DNA of 64,000 bases from Devosia equisanguinis (GTDB lineage: Bacteria > Pseudomonadota > Alphaproteobacteria > Rhizobiales > Devosiaceae). The notes below the pieces were generated by a model, which was not told where the DNA came from, ran no database searches, and saw only the letters and a list, made by a program, of their open reading frames with translations. The position numbers and the translations under genes are program-made. This document shows, one piece after another, positions 1 through 9,425 of this stretch. The stretch spans positions 53,602 through 117,601 of the forward strand of contig NZ_UZWD01000035.1 in assembly GCF_900631955.1 (NCBI RefSeq). The letters are read 5' to 3'. Position 1 is the stretch's first letter. Each line of letters begins with the position of its first letter.

Positions 1-867
1 CGCGCGGGTATCGGCGACGAGCGGCGCGTGGTGGCGCGTCGTGTCGCGCTGCTCGATGCGCTGCGCCAACTGCTCGATTCCAGTGGCCAGCCGCTGATCG
101 GCAACGGCGCTCAGGCTCAGCGCCAGCAGCTCCTGCGCCTGTGGCAGCAGAACGTTGAGCCTTGCTGCCTCGTCCTTGCCCTGGAATCCGAACGCTGCGC
201 CCAGCCGCGACGGCGAGGCCAACGCGCCAACACTTTCGCGGAGCAGCGCGTCGGCTCGTTCAAAAGCACCCTCTTCGCGCCGCAACAGCGCCGCGCTGGC
301 CAGCAAGCGCCTGGCCACGGCCTGCCGCACCAACCTTGCCGAATTGGGGCCGATCAGCGCATTGACCAGCACCAGCACCGCCATGGGCACGAAAACCACC
401 ACCCACATCCAGCTCAGCGCCCGCGACATCAGTTCAGGAATGGGCACGAAGTCGTTGAGCGTCATCACGAATGCGAAGACGAATCCCACTGTCGCGGCGA
501 TCGGACCGGCCTTGGTGGCAACGGAAAAATACATGCCGGCAAAGGTAAAGCCGGCCATCAGCGCCAGGCGCAGCATCGGCTCGTCCGAGGCGATCTGCAG
601 GAACAGCAGACCCAGCCCGATGCCCACAGTCGCCGCGACGATGAGGCCCAGGCCGATCAGGATGCCGCTTGCCGCATTGTCGCGACTGGCAAAAAAGATC
701 AGGTAGCAGGACAGGGCCGCCTCCGGCACCTGTTGGCTCATTGAAAACGCCACCACCAGCACGCAGCACAGCGCCATGCGCAAGGCAGCGCCCAGCCGCC
801 CCTCTCGTGGCCGCAAGTCCTCGGCGACGATGTCGAACAGGCCCCGCCTAGTGTTCGGCCGCGACAT
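1..867 (-). CDS. FUSC-family inner-membrane efflux protein (MdtO/AaeB-like), 3' end outside window
   Basis: Inner-membrane component of a tripartite-type pump for aromatic or toxic compounds, by family. The minus-strand frame stays open from an ATG at 865-867 to the window edge (289 codons, no stop), so the C-terminus is missing. Residues 1-25 are cytosolic and basic; several hydrophobic segments follow between about 28 and 180 (for example ALRMALCCVLVVAF and GILIGLGLIVAATVGIGLGL), then a cytosolic helical region rich in Arg, Leu and Gln, as in FUSC proteins. The start overlaps the end of the HlyD-like gene by 20 bases, which suggests translational coupling. The order ytcA - HlyD - FUSC matches E. 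coli ytcA-mdtN-mdtO; an MdtP-like outer-membrane gene might follow outside the window. The substrate is unknown. Confidence 0.8.
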   Translation of the reverse strand, partial: MSRPNTRRGLFDIVAEDLRPREGRLGAALRMALCCVLVVAFSMSQQVPEAALSCYLIFFASRDNAASGILIGLGLIVAATVGIGLGLLFLQIASDEPMLRLALMAGFTFAGMYFSVATKAGPIAATVGFVFAFVMTLNDFVPIPELMSRALSWMWVVVFVPMAVLVLVNALIGPNSARLVRQAVARRLLASAALLRREEGAFERADALLRESVGALASPSRLGAAFGFQGKDEAARLNVLLPQAQELLALSLSAVADQRLATGIEQLAQRIEQRDTTRHHAPLVADTRA

Positions 868-1891
868 GTTCGGCGTCCGCGTGACCGGTGACCACCACGA
901 TGGCCGACGCGCCGACGCGCATCAGGTCCGCTGGTGGATCCTCGATTTCGACATAGACCGGGAAACGCTTGGCAACCTTCACCCAGTTGAGCGAATTGGA
1001 GATGATCGGCAGGCCCAGGAGAGTGGCAGCGTCGGCTGAGCGCACGCCCCAGCCAATGGCCGATACCTTGCCCCGCACGGTGACCTGAGAATTGGCCATG
1101 ATGAATATCTCGGCGCTGTCGCCGACCGCTATATTGGGCAATTCCGTTTCCCGGAAAAACGCCACCGCTTCCCATTGCGCGGTGTCGATCATGGCGAAAA
1201 CGGTCTGGCCGGTTATCACATATTGCCCGGCGGGCATGGTGAGCCCGGAAATGATGCCGTCGAACGGCGCGCGCACCGTGGTATTGTCGAGATCGCGCTG
1301 CGCCAGCGCCACTGTGGCCTGAGCGGTGTCGACCTGCGCCTGTCGCGTATCCAGCGTGCCGATCACCTGGCTCGCGCCCTGCGACTGCTGCAGCGATTGT
1401 TCGAGGCTCACAAGCGCGTCATTATAGGCGGTGCGGGCCTGGTCGACCTGCTGCGCGGTCACGAAGCCCCGGTCGAGCAGCGGCGTCAGCCGGTCCAGCG
1501 TCTGCTTGGCCAGGTCGGCATTGAATTGCGCCCGCTCGATCTGTTTCTGCGCCACATCGGCATTGGACTGTTCGGTGGCGATATTGCGCTCACCCTGCGC
1601 CAGTTCCGATTGCGCCGCGCGTAATTCTGCCTGCGCCTGGTCCAGACGCAATTGATAGGGCTCGGGGTCGATCTGGAACAGCACATCGCCCTGCTTGACC
1701 GCCTGATTGTTGTGCACCGCGATGGAAATGATCCGCCCCGGCACGTTGGAGGAAATCTGCACCACCGGCGCCTCGATCTCGGCGACGTCGGAGCGCGGAT
1801 TGGCCAGGCCATTGCTCCAGGCCAGAAAGATCATGAAGGCGGTGAGCGCGAAGATGGCGTAGCCGAGGATTTTTCCGATGATCGGGCGCAT
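848..1891 (-). CDS. HlyD/MdtN-family periplasmic adaptor (membrane fusion protein)
   Basis: Membrane-fusion protein linking the inner-membrane FUSC component to an outer-membrane channel. It has 347 residues. One N-terminal anchor helix (about residues 8-26, ILGYAIFALTAFMIFLAW) is followed by a lipoyl-like half motif (QISSNVPGRIISIAVHNNQAVKQGD), a long Gln/Ala-rich coiled-coil hairpin (about 75-205), the second lipoyl half (VRAPFDGIISGLTMPAGQYV) and a beta-barrel domain. This is the standard architecture of the family. The start ATG overlaps the upstream ytcA stop (TGATG). It resembles MdtN/AaeA/EmrA proteins; orthology to one of them cannot be settled here. Confidence 0.9.
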   Translation of the reverse strand: MRPIIGKILGYAIFALTAFMIFLAWSNGLANPRSDVAEIEAPVVQISSNVPGRIISIAVHNNQAVKQGDVLFQIDPEPYQLRLDQAQAELRAAQSELAQGERNIATEQSNADVAQKQIERAQFNADLAKQTLDRLTPLLDRGFVTAQQVDQARTAYNDALVSLEQSLQQSQGASQVIGTLDTRQAQVDTAQATVALAQRDLDNTTVRAPFDGIISGLTMPAGQYVITGQTVFAMIDTAQWEAVAFFRETELPNIAVGDSAEIFIMANSQVTVRGKVSAIGWGVRSADAATLLGLPIISNSLNWVKVAKRFPVYVEIEDPPADLMRVGASAIVVVTGHADAEHVAAEH

Positions 1892-2169
1892 CAAACCGTC
1901 CCCGTCCAGAGCATGTAGAGTCCAATGCCGAAGCTGATCGACAGGCAGAGATAGACCAGCGGCGGCGCCGGCAGGTGCTCGTCGATATGGGTGGCGATGA
2001 ACAGCGCCCGGATGGCGACGGCCAGCACGATTCCACCCACTGCGCAGATCACCCAGGCCGGAAAGAACGAGCCGAACACCGAAATCGAGGGTGCACGCGC
2101 AGCGCTGCTGCTGCATCCCTGCACCAGCAGGGCGACAAGGGCCAATGCCCCGAACCGCTGAGATTTCAC
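1891..2169 (-). CDS. ytcA: YtcA-family small lipoprotein
   Basis: Small membrane lipoprotein of 92 residues whose exact role is unknown; in enterobacteria it opens the ytcA-mdtNOP operon. A GTG start at 2167-2169 is preferred because AAGGAG lies six bases upstream; the frame also extends further upstream without support. Residues 1-17 form a signal peptide ending in a lipobox (LVQGC), so Cys17 is probably lipidated. Two hydrophobic helices follow (WVICAVGGIVLAVAIRALFI and LVYLCLSISFGIGLYML), joined by a short THIDEHLPAPP loop, as in YtcA. The next gene overlaps by one base. Confidence 0.8.
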   Translation of the reverse strand: MKSQRFGALALVALLVQGCSSSAARAPSISVFGSFFPAWVICAVGGIVLAVAIRALFIATHIDEHLPAPPLVYLCLSISFGIGLYMLWTGTV

Positions 2170-2363
2170 CGTGCACTCCTTTACCAAACCGCCCGGCCGT
2201 CGCATTGCCCGAAAGCAGGCGAAGCCACGGCCCGTTGGCCCGCTCTTACTCCTAAACAGGGTGCTCGACCAGTTTGCGGTGATCAAGCCGCCCTGCGGTT
2301 TGCATTCGCGGGTGCGCGTGATAAAGCTGCGCCAAATTTGGAACGAATTGGTTCAGGCTGGCC
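2170..2363. other. Divergent intergenic region between ytcA operon and TPR gene
   Basis: A stretch of 194 bases that must hold promoters for both the minus-strand efflux operon and the plus-strand TPR-der operon. I see no convincing -35/-10 pair or operator palindrome, and no regulator gene lies beside the efflux operon. Confidence 0.4.
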
Positions 2364-3098
2364 ATGTCGCAGGACAATATCTTTCGCGAAGTCGATGAAG
2401 AGCTCCGCTCCGACCGGATGCGGGCGCTTTGGCGTCGCTTTGCCCCCTTCGTAATTGGCGGCGCCATCGCCATCGTGGCCCTGGTTGCGATCAACGAGGG
2501 CTGGGCCTGGTATAGCAATAGCCAGTCGGCTAAGGCCTCGGACGAATACTACGCCGCGCTCAACGCCGCCGATGCGGGCGATCTCGCCGGGGCGCAGGCC
2601 CAGCTCGATACACTCGCCAACGGTTCGGGCGGTTACGCCGTACTGGCCGGCTTCCGTCGTGCCGCGCTGCTCGCCGAGCAGGGCGACAGCGCCGGCGCCG
2701 TGGCGGAATATGACGCGCTGGCCAATGCACAGTCCAATCCGCGCCTGCGCGAACTGGCTTTGGTGCTGGCGGCCAATATCCTGGTCGATACCGGCACCCT
2801 GGCCGATGTTGAAACCCGTATTGCCTCCGTCGCCAGCGACGATAGTCCGCTGCGCCGCGTCGCGCGCGAGCGCCTCGGCCTCGCCCAGTACAAGGCCGGC
2901 GATTTCGCCGCCGCTCAGGCCAGCTTCGAGGCCGTGCTCAACGACCCGCTGACCCAGACCCCGACGCGCAATCGCATGGCCTACTATCTCGGCCAGCTCT
3001 TGTCGGATGGCGTCACCACCGCCCCCACCGATGCCGAAGTGGCTGCCGATGCCATTGACGCCGCCGTGCAGGGCGAAGCCGCGCCTGCGGCCGAATAG
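2364..3098 (+). CDS. Tetratricopeptide-like membrane protein (YfgM-like), upstream of der
   Basis: Predicted bitopic inner-membrane protein of 244 residues: cytosolic N-terminus (about 1-28), one transmembrane helix (FVIGGAIAIVALVAI), then Ala-rich helical repeats (about 50-215) that look like degenerate TPRs of the TPR_21 type. The equivalent gene sits next to der in many proteobacteria, and E. coli YfgM associates with the Sec translocon and periplasmic chaperones. That role is known for the family, not shown here. The gap to der is 30 bases, so an operon is likely. The C-terminal tail is acidic and Ala-rich. Confidence 0.8.
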   Translation: MSQDNIFREVDEELRSDRMRALWRRFAPFVIGGAIAIVALVAINEGWAWYSNSQSAKASDEYYAALNAADAGDLAGAQAQLDTLANGSGGYAVLAGFRRAALLAEQGDSAGAVAEYDALANAQSNPRLRELALVLAANILVDTGTLADVETRIASVASDDSPLRRVARERLGLAQYKAGDFAAAQASFEAVLNDPLTQTPTRNRMAYYLGQLLSDGVTTAPTDAEVAADAIDAAVQGEAAPAAE

Positions 3099-3128
3099 TC
3101 GCAGTATAGCGGCGGAAGGATACCGGCC

Positions 3129-4598
3129 ATGACGGTCACACTCGCCATTGTCGGCCGCCCCAATGTCGGCAAGTCGACGCTGTTCAACCGCCTGGTTGGC
3201 CGCAAGATCGCGCTGGTCGACGATACGCCCGGCGTCACCCGCGATCGCCGCGAAGCCGAAGGCCACATTGCCGATCTCAGCTTCCGCGTGCTCGATACCG
3301 CCGGCTATGAAGACGTCACCGACGGTAGTCTTGAGGACCGCATGCGCCAGCAGACCGAGCTGGCCATCCGCGAAGCCGACATCATCCTGTTCATGATTGA
3401 CGCCCGCGCCGGCGTCGTGCCGCTCGACCAGCGCTTTGCCCAGGTTTTGCGCAAGGCCGGCAAGCATGTGCATCTGGTGGGCAACAAGGCAGAGAGCAAA
3501 TCGGCCGAAGCTGGCCTCGTAGAGGCCTTCAAGCTTGGTTTCGGCGAACCCATCGCCCTCTCGGCCGAGCATGGGCTGGGCCTTTCCGAGCTCTATTCCA
3601 TCGTGTCCGCCGCCATTGACAAGGCCGAGGAAAAGAAGGCCAGCGACGCCGCTGCCGAAGCTGAGGCAGCTGCCGATCTCGATATGCTGCCCGAGGTCGA
3701 TGTCGACATCACCCCGGACATGCTCGAAGGCGAGGGCGACGAGGCGACGCTGCGCTGGAACCCGCGCCGCCACCTCAACGTCGCCATTGTCGGCCGTCCC
3801 AATGCCGGCAAGTCCACTTTGGTCAACCGTATGGTGGGCGAAGACCGCGTGCTCGTCGGCCCCGAGGCCGGCATTACCCGCGACAGCATTCTCGTGCCGT
3901 GGGAATGGGAAGGCCGCACCATCAACCTAGTCGACACCGCCGGCATTCGCCGCCGCGCCCGCGTACAGGAGAAGCTCGAAAAGCTGGCTGTGGGCGACAG
4001 CCTGCGTTCCATCCAATATGCCGAAGTCGTCGTGCTGCTGCTCGACGCCACCATCCCCTTCGAAAAGCAGGACCTGGCGCTGGCCGATCTGGTCGAGCGC
4101 GAGGGCAGGGCCATGGTCATCGCCCTCAACAAGTGGGACCTGATCGAGGACAAGAACAAGGCGCTGTCCGAGCTGCGCGAGGCCTGCGAGCGCCTCTTGC
4201 CGCAGCTGCGGGGCATCCCGCTGGTGACCCTGTCGGGCCTCACCGGCAAGAATATCGACCGGTTGATGGACGCCATCTTCGCCATCGAGCGCAGCTGGAA
4301 CGCCCACGTTTCCACCGCCCGCCTCAATCGCTGGCTGGCCGGCATGCTCGAGAGCCATCCGCCTCCGGCCGTTTCCGGCCGCCGGCTCAAGATGCGCTAC
4401 ATGACGCAGGCCAAGACCCGTCCGCCCAGCTTCATCATCTTTGCCTCGCGCCCCGATGCCGTGCCGGCCTCGTATCAGCGCTACCTCGTCAACGGCCTGC
4501 GCGAAGCCTTCGACCTGCCGGGCACGCCCATTCGCCTGTGGATTCGCGGTAATACCAAGAACCCCTACGACGACAAAAACGCGCGCCGCATCGGTTGA
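3129..4598 (+). CDS. der: Ribosome biogenesis GTPase Der (EngA)
   Basis: Tandem-GTPase needed for 50S subunit maturation. In its 489 residues the first G domain has GRPNVGKS (9-16) and DTAGYED; the second has GRPNAGKS (around 222-229), DTAGIRRR and NKWD. A KH-like C-terminal domain follows ([46 protein letters not shown]). The specificity loop of the first G domain reads NKAE where NKxD is canonical; I believe this Glu is common in alphaproteobacterial Der but could not check. An acidic Ala/Glu-rich linker separates the two G domains. Length is normal for Der. Confidence 0.98.
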   Translation: MTVTLAIVGRPNVGKSTLFNRLVGRKIALVDDTPGVTRDRREAEGHIADLSFRVLDTAGYEDVTDGSLEDRMRQQTELAIREADIILFMIDARAGVVPLDQRFAQVLRKAGKHVHLVGNKAESKSAEAGLVEAFKLGFGEPIALSAEHGLGLSELYSIVSAAIDKAEEKKASDAAAEAEAAADLDMLPEVDVDITPDMLEGEGDEATLRWNPRRHLNVAIVGRPNAGKSTLVNRMVGEDRVLVGPEAGITRDSILVPWEWEGRTINLVDTAGIRRRARVQEKLEKLAVGDSLRSIQYAEVVVLLLDATIPFEKQDLALADLVEREGRAMVIALNKWDLIEDKNKALSELREACERLLPQLRGIPLVTLSGLTGKNIDRLMDAIFAIERSWNAHVSTARLNRWLAGMLESHPPPAVSGRRLKMRYMTQAKTRPPSFIIFASRPDAVPASYQRYLVNGLREAFDLPGTPIRLWIRGNTKNPYDDKNARRIG

Positions 4599-4649
4599 TC
4601 TCGGGGGAGGGGCGGTGCGCAGGCGCTGTCCCTTCATCCTTATGGTCTC

Positions 4650-4677
4650 TTTACGTGTTTCCGCTTTGCCCTATAGT
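4650..4677 (+). promoter_or_regulatory. Candidate sigma-70-type promoter for the CNNM/CorC-like gene
   Basis: TTTACG at 4650-4655 and TATAGT at 4672-4677 are separated by 16 bases and lie about 55 bases upstream of the gene start. This suggests the gene has its own promoter rather than relying on der transcription. Seen by eye only. Confidence 0.4.
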
Positions 4678-4730
4678 GCGCGCCACTGAAACACCCGCCA
4701 TGGGTTGCGGCGTGTAATTGAAGCACTTTG

Positions 4731-6017
4731 GTGTTAGAAGAAATCCTTATCGTCGTCGTTCTGATTATCGTGAACGGCGCCTTGGCCATGTCCGAACTGG
4801 CCGTTGTTTCCTCCCGTCCCGCGCGCCTCAAGGCGCTGGCCGATCAAGGCAATAAAGGGGCGGCCACGGCCATCAAACTGGCCGAAGACCCGGGCAAATT
4901 CCTGTCCTCCGTGCAGATTGGCATCACCCTGGTCGGCATCCTGTCGGGCGCCTTCTCCGGCGCCACTCTGGGTGCGCGCCTCAGCGAGGGTCTGAAAAGC
5001 ATTGGTGTTCCCGTCAACATCGCCGATGTCGGCGGCGTGGGCCTGGTGGTCGTGGTCATCACCTATTGCTCGCTGATTTTGGGCGAACTCGTGCCCAAGC
5101 AGATCGCCTTGCGCAATCCGGAAGCCGTCGCCTCCCGCGTGGCCCAGCCCATGGCCATTCTTGCGCTCATCGGTACCCCGATCGTCTGGTTCCTCGATAT
5201 CTCGGGCAAGCTGGTGCTGCGCCTGCTCGGCCAGACCGGCCAGAGCGAAGAGTCGGTGACCGAAGAAGAAGTGCGCACCATCATTGCCGAAGCCACGACA
5301 GCCGGCGTGCTGGAAACCGGCGAGCATTCGATGATCTCCGGCGTCATGCGCCTCGCCGATCGTTCGGCACGCGGCATCATGACCCCGCGTCTCGACGTCG
5401 AGGTCATCGACGTTCAGGACAGTTTTGTGGACAACCTGCGCATCATCCTCAACAGCACCCATTCGCGCCTGCTGGTGCAGGATGGGGACGCGGATTCCAT
5501 TCTCGGTGTGCTGGCGCTTTCCGACCTGCTGCCCGATCTTGCGGCTGGCCAGCAGCCTGACCTGCGCAAGTTGGTCAAGCCGGTGCCTGTTGTCATGGAG
5601 CATTCCGACGCGCTGGACGTGATGGAATCCATCCGCAAGTCCAAGGTGCAGATGGCGCTGGTGGTCGACGAATACGGTCATTTCGAAGGCATCGTGACTT
5701 TCGGCGACGTGCTTGAAGTCATCACCGGCGTCTACAACGAAGAACCGGGCGACGATCCTGTCGTGGTGCAGCGCAAGGATGGCTCCTGGCTGGTCGCCGG
5801 CTGGATGCCGGTCGACGATCTCAGCGAGCGCTTCAAGATCAGCATCCCCAAGGACGCGCGTTACGAGACCCTGGCCGGCTTCATCCTGGCCAATCTCAAC
5901 CACCTGCCGGCCGTGGGCGAAACCTTCGACCGCGAGGGCTGGCGCTTCGAAGTCGTCGACCTCGACGGTCACCGCATCGACAAGGTGCTGGTATCCTCCC
6001 TGGTCGTCCCGAGCTGA
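4731..6017 (+). CDS. CNNM/CorC-type transporter-like membrane protein (TlyC/hemolysin family)
   Basis: Integral membrane protein of about 428 residues with the CNNM (DUF21) domain (about 1-195, three to four hydrophobic helices, motifs NGALAMSELAVVSSRPARL and LGELVPKQIALRNPE), a CBS-pair domain (about 210-340, GIMTPRLDVEVID ... LVVDEYGHFEGIVTFGDVLEVI) and a CorC_HlyC C-terminal domain (about 345-428). Family members are implicated in Mg2+/Co2+ homeostasis; the old name hemolysin is misleading. Starts at TTG 4728 and GTG 4731 are adjacent; GTG was chosen. A strong terminator follows. Confidence 0.9.
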   Translation: MLEEILIVVVLIIVNGALAMSELAVVSSRPARLKALADQGNKGAATAIKLAEDPGKFLSSVQIGITLVGILSGAFSGATLGARLSEGLKSIGVPVNIADVGGVGLVVVVITYCSLILGELVPKQIALRNPEAVASRVAQPMAILALIGTPIVWFLDISGKLVLRLLGQTGQSEESVTEEEVRTIIAEATTAGVLETGEHSMISGVMRLADRSARGIMTPRLDVEVIDVQDSFVDNLRIILNSTHSRLLVQDGDADSILGVLALSDLLPDLAAGQQPDLRKLVKPVPVVMEHSDALDVMESIRKSKVQMALVVDEYGHFEGIVTFGDVLEVITGVYNEEPGDDPVVVQRKDGSWLVAGWMPVDDLSERFKISIPKDARYETLAGFILANLNHLPAVGETFDREGWRFEVVDLDGHRIDKVLVSSLVVPS

Positions 6018-6038
6018 TCGTGACCTAGTCGCCTGTCG

Positions 6039-6064
6039 ACGCTCCCCTTTCGGGGAGCGTTTTT
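6039..6064 (+). terminator. Rho-independent terminator after the CNNM-like gene
   Basis: Perfect 9-bp stem ACGCTCCCC / GGGGAGCGT with a TTTC loop, followed by TTTT; it lies 21 bases after the stop. Confidence 0.9.
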
Positions 6065-6457
6065 GTATGGGGCAGGGCGCGTTATCGCCCTCCTGGCCTT
6101 CCCAAGCTCGGCGGGCGCGAATTGGAGCTGCCTGATGGCACACCGCCTCCGCCCCCACCGTTCCGCCCTCGGGCTCGTTGCACGTGTCGCGTCGAAACCG
6201 AGATCATTGCAACTTTGAGGTGGACTCTGGGCGCTCCCCCCAAGGGGACGTGTTCATTTGATCGCGTTGGGAGGCACGGAGCCCTCGGCTCCTGCTCTCC
6301 CTCCCCCTTCTACAGGGGGAGGCTAGGTGGGGGTACCGCGGGTTCAGCAAACCCCCATGAACGAACGGATTCCCGGATAGTTCAGCACCCCCACCCCGGC
6401 CCTCCTCATCAAGGGCGAGGGAGCGATGGAGCCGCATCAACCAGAACGTGAACCGCC
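6065..6457. repeat. Gene-free stretch with type-B C/G-rich palindromic element
   Basis: No credible gene lies between the terminator and the GNAT stop. Positions 6300-6322 form CCTCCCCCT - TCTAC - AGGGGGAGG, followed by GGTGGGGG (about 6326-6333) and, in inverse orientation, CACCCCCACCCCGGCCCTCC (about 6385-6404). The left and right halves can pair as a composite stem-loop. The same core recurs near 43963, 47567 and 63969, and in degraded form near 12495. Confidence 0.6.
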
Positions 6458-7051
6458 CTAAATATCCATCCCGAACCAGGCCGTGGTCCCCACCACCTGC
6501 TGTTCGATGAACCCGCCGCTTTTCCAGAAGGCGATACCGCCGCTATTGCCTGAATTGGCGCCGAGATGGATGCCCGGCACGCCGGCGGCACGGGCCTCCT
6601 CCACCCAGCGCTGCAACAGCCGTGTGCCGACTTTCTGCCCGCGGAGGCGCGGCAACAGGTTCATGTGGATATGGGCGGGAAAGCGCGCCACCAGCTCGGC
6701 TGGTGTCCTGTGTGGCTTGATGATGGCGGCGACGCGGCGGCTATCGGCCTCTGTCAGGTCCTCAACCGCTGCATATTGCGCGCGCAACGCCGGCCACCAC
6801 TGGTCTTCGAGCTTTTGGGCAAAGCGGTCGGTGTCATAGGTGCCCACGATATAGCCGGCCACGCCCAGATCGTCTTCGGCCACCAGCACCTGATCGGGCT
6901 CGATAACCGCGTAAGGCGCGGCATAGAGATGCCCGATCAACTTGGGATGGTTGTGCAGCGGCGACGCATCGCGACCGGAATCGCCGGTCACGAGGCAGAT
7001 ATGGTAAAGCGCCTCGAGGTCGTCGGACCGGTAGGGGCGCAGCTCCACCAT
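6458..7051 (-). CDS. GNAT-family N-acetyltransferase
   Basis: Predicted acyl-CoA-dependent acetyltransferase of 197 residues, substrate unknown. GNAT features: LRPYRSDDLEALYHICL at the N-terminus, a central strand with LVAEDDLGVAGYIVG, the acetyl-CoA loop RLRGQKVGTRLLQRWVEEAR (motif A, about 137-156) and a C-terminal GIAFWKSGGF segment (about 175-184). The ATG at 7049-7051 follows the SDR stop by two bases, so it belongs to the purF-SDR-GNAT transcript. The frame is open further upstream inside the SDR gene, but that stretch has no family similarity. Confidence 0.85.
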   Translation of the reverse strand: MVELRPYRSDDLEALYHICLVTGDSGRDASPLHNHPKLIGHLYAAPYAVIEPDQVLVAEDDLGVAGYIVGTYDTDRFAQKLEDQWWPALRAQYAAVEDLTEADSRRVAAIIKPHRTPAELVARFPAHIHMNLLPRLRGQKVGTRLLQRWVEEARAAGVPGIHLGANSGNSGGIAFWKSGGFIEQQVVGTTAWFGMDI

Positions 7052-7053
7052 GG

Positions 7054-7788
7054 TCAGAGGTCGCCGAACTTGCCGCTGGGCATGTCGAAGAGCCGCCCGT
7101 TTTCGGTGAGCGTGGGGCTCAACAGGTCGATCAGCTTCGGCGCGATCTCGGTCGGCTGCGGCAGGGTTTCCGGGTCTTCCCCCGGCATGGCCTTGGCCCG
7201 CATCGCCGTGCGCACGGCACCGGGATAGAAGATGTTGGCGCGGGCCTTGCTCTGCTCCAACTCGCCGGCATAAGACTTCACCAGCGCATCCAGCGCCGCC
7301 TTGCTGGCGGCGTAGAGCCCCCAGAACGGGCGTGCCGAGCGGGCAGCAGACGACGACACGAAGACCGCGCGTCCGGCCTCGGACTGGCGCAGCAGCAGGT
7401 CGAGCGAGCGCAGCAGGCGGTAATTCGCCGTGACGTTCACAGCCATGACCTTGTCGAACTCGTCGGGCTTGATGTGGCTGACCGGGCTGAGCACGCCCAA
7501 AAGGCCAGCATTGGCAACGAGCCCATCGAGATGTCCCCAACGCTCATAGATCGCGGCGCCGACGCGGTCGATGGCGTCGCCGTCGCGCAGGTCCAGCGGT
7601 ACCAGCGTTGCGCTGGAGCCGAGCTCCTGAATGGCGTCGTCGAGTTCCTCGAGACCGCCGACCGTGCGGGCGACAGCCACCACATGGGCGCCGCGACGTG
7701 CGGCTTCCAGCGCCGCCGCATAGCCAATGCCGCGCGACGCGCCGGTGATCAATACGACCTTGCCGGCCAGTTCCTTGTTTTCAGCCAT
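7054..7788 (-). CDS. SDR-family oxidoreductase
   Basis: NAD(P)-dependent short-chain dehydrogenase of 244 residues. Rossmann glycine motif TGASRGIG (about 15-22), NAG (about 92-94), a Ser-rich strand FVSSSAARSA and the catalytic YAASK motif (about 159-163) are all present, so it should be active. Substrate unknown. It overlaps the purF stop by one base (TGATG), an arrangement consistent with translational coupling. An SDR directly downstream of purF is, as far as I recall, common in Hyphomicrobiales. Confidence 0.9.
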   Translation of the reverse strand: MAENKELAGKVVLITGASRGIGYAAALEAARRGAHVVAVARTVGGLEELDDAIQELGSSATLVPLDLRDGDAIDRVGAAIYERWGHLDGLVANAGLLGVLSPVSHIKPDEFDKVMAVNVTANYRLLRSLDLLLRQSEAGRAVFVSSSAARSARPFWGLYAASKAALDALVKSYAGELEQSKARANIFYPGAVRTAMRAKAMPGEDPETLPQPTEIAPKLIDLLSPTLTENGRLFDMPSGKFGDL

Positions 7789-9302
7789 CAGCCCGCTTCC
7801 CTCAGCATCGAAATCTGCTTGGGGTCGTTCATGGTCCGGCCATTGAGGTCGGTCAACTGTGTCGGATAGTCGCCGGTGAAATAGTGGTCGGTAAACTGCG
7901 GCGCCTTGGGATCGCGCTTCTTGCCGCCCACCGCTTCGTAGAGCCCGTCAATGGACAGGAACTGCAGCGAATCCGCGCCGATGAACCGGCACATGGCCTC
8001 GATATCGGCATATTGGTTGGCCAGCAGCTTGTCGGGATCAGGCGTGTCGATGCCGTAATAATCGGAGTGGAAGATCATCGGGCTGGCGACGCGGATATGC
8101 ACTTCCGTCGCGCCGGCATCGCGGATCATCTGCACGATCTTGAGCGAAGTGGTGCCGCGCACGATGGAATCGTCGATCAGCACCACGCGCTTGCCGGCGA
8201 TCTCGGCCCGGTTGGCCGAATGCTTGAGGCGCACGCCGAAGGCGCGGATCTGCTGGGTTGGCTCGATGAAGGTCCGGCCCACATAGTGGTTGCGGATAAT
8301 GCCCAGCTCGAACGGGATGCCGCTCTGCTGCGCAAAGCCGATAGCCGCGGGCGTGCCGCCGTCGGGCACCGGCACCACCACATCGGCTTCGACCGGGGCT
8401 TCCTTGGCCAGGTTGATGCCGGCATTCTTGCGCGCCTTGTAGACGCTGCGGCCGGCCACCATGCTGTCGGGGCGGGCGAAATAGACATATTCGAACAGGC
8501 ATGGCCGCTCGGGCACCTTGCGGGCCGGCTTACGGGCATCGATCGAAATCGAGCCGTCCGGCTGGATTTCGCAGATGATCACTTCGCCATTTTCGACATC
8601 GCGCACATATTTGGCGCCGATAATGTCGAGGGCGCAGGTTTCCGAACAGAAGATAGGCTTGCCGTCAAGCTCGCCCATCACCAGTGGGCGGATGCCCACC
8701 GGGTCGCGCGCCGCGATCAGCTTGGTGCGCGTCATTGCCAGCATGGCATAGCCGCCTTCCATCTGGCGCAGCGCGTCGATGAAGCGGTCGCTGGTCGAGG
8801 AATGGCGCGAGCGGGCGATCAGGTGCAGCACCACCTCGGTATCCGACGTGGACTGGCAGATGGCGCCGGTGGCGATGATCTGGCGGCGCAGCGTCAGCCC
8901 ATTGGTAAAATTGCCATTATGGGCAATGGCGATGCCCCCGTCTTCGAGTTCGGCGAATAGCGGCTGCACATTGCGCAGCGCCACTTCGCCGGTGGTCGAA
9001 TAGCGGGTATGGCCGATGGCGATGGTCCCGGGCAGCTTGGCCAGCACGGCGGGGTCCGTATAATGGTCGCCCACCAGCCCCATATGCTTTTCCTGGTAGA
9101 ACTGGCGGCCGTCAAAGCTGACAATCCCGGCTGCTTCCTGGCCGCGATGCTGCAGCGCATGCAAGCCGAGAGCGGTCAGTGTCGAGGCGTCGGTGTGCCC
9201 CAAAATGCCGAACACGCCGCACTCTTCATGCAGCGTGTCCCCAGAGAGATCGAAATCGTCATCGCTCGGATGGGTCACCTGGGTCTCCATGCCAAAAATC
9301 AT
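7788..9302 (-). CDS. purF: Amidophosphoribosyltransferase PurF
   Basis: First committed step of purine synthesis: PRPP plus glutamine to 5-phosphoribosylamine. 504 residues. The glutaminase nucleophile is in EECGVFGI (Cys28), so an N-terminal propeptide would be removed as in B. subtilis-type PurF. Other glutaminase motifs are GHTRYSTTG and AHNGNFTN. The PRTase domain has [16 protein letters not shown] and the PRPP loop [13 protein letters not shown]. Cysteines in the C-terminal half are too few for me to assert an Fe-S cluster. A second ATG lies four codons downstream. Confidence 0.97.
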   Translation of the reverse strand: MIFGMETQVTHPSDDDFDLSGDTLHEECGVFGILGHTDASTLTALGLHALQHRGQEAAGIVSFDGRQFYQEKHMGLVGDHYTDPAVLAKLPGTIAIGHTRYSTTGEVALRNVQPLFAELEDGGIAIAHNGNFTNGLTLRRQIIATGAICQSTSDTEVVLHLIARSRHSSTSDRFIDALRQMEGGYAMLAMTRTKLIAARDPVGIRPLVMGELDGKPIFCSETCALDIIGAKYVRDVENGEVIICEIQPDGSISIDARKPARKVPERPCLFEYVYFARPDSMVAGRSVYKARKNAGINLAKEAPVEADVVVPVPDGGTPAAIGFAQQSGIPFELGIIRNHYVGRTFIEPTQQIRAFGVRLKHSANRAEIAGKRVVLIDDSIVRGTTSLKIVQMIRDAGATEVHIRVASPMIFHSDYYGIDTPDPDKLLANQYADIEAMCRFIGADSLQFLSIDGLYEAVGGKKRDPKAPQFTDHYFTGDYPTQLTDLNGRTMNDPKQISMLREAG

Positions 9303-9425
9303 GTCCGCTGGGGCGGCGGGCCTATCGCCTGGCCGATTGCCAACGCCAATAGCGCAAAATCCTGTCGGCCACCACGGATAAGTGTGTCCGGCAGACTTGA
9401 ACGGGGCGCAAGCTCCCGTCCGAGA

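Noticed and set aside
434..769. Open frame on the minus strand inside the FUSC gene
   Set aside because: It is in a different frame from the FUSC protein, whose frame is continuous to the window edge with clear transmembrane helices.
2283..3773. Minus-strand open frame of 496 codons opposite the TPR gene and der
   Set aside because: Low-complexity Gly/Ala/Arg composition, opposite confirmed genes.
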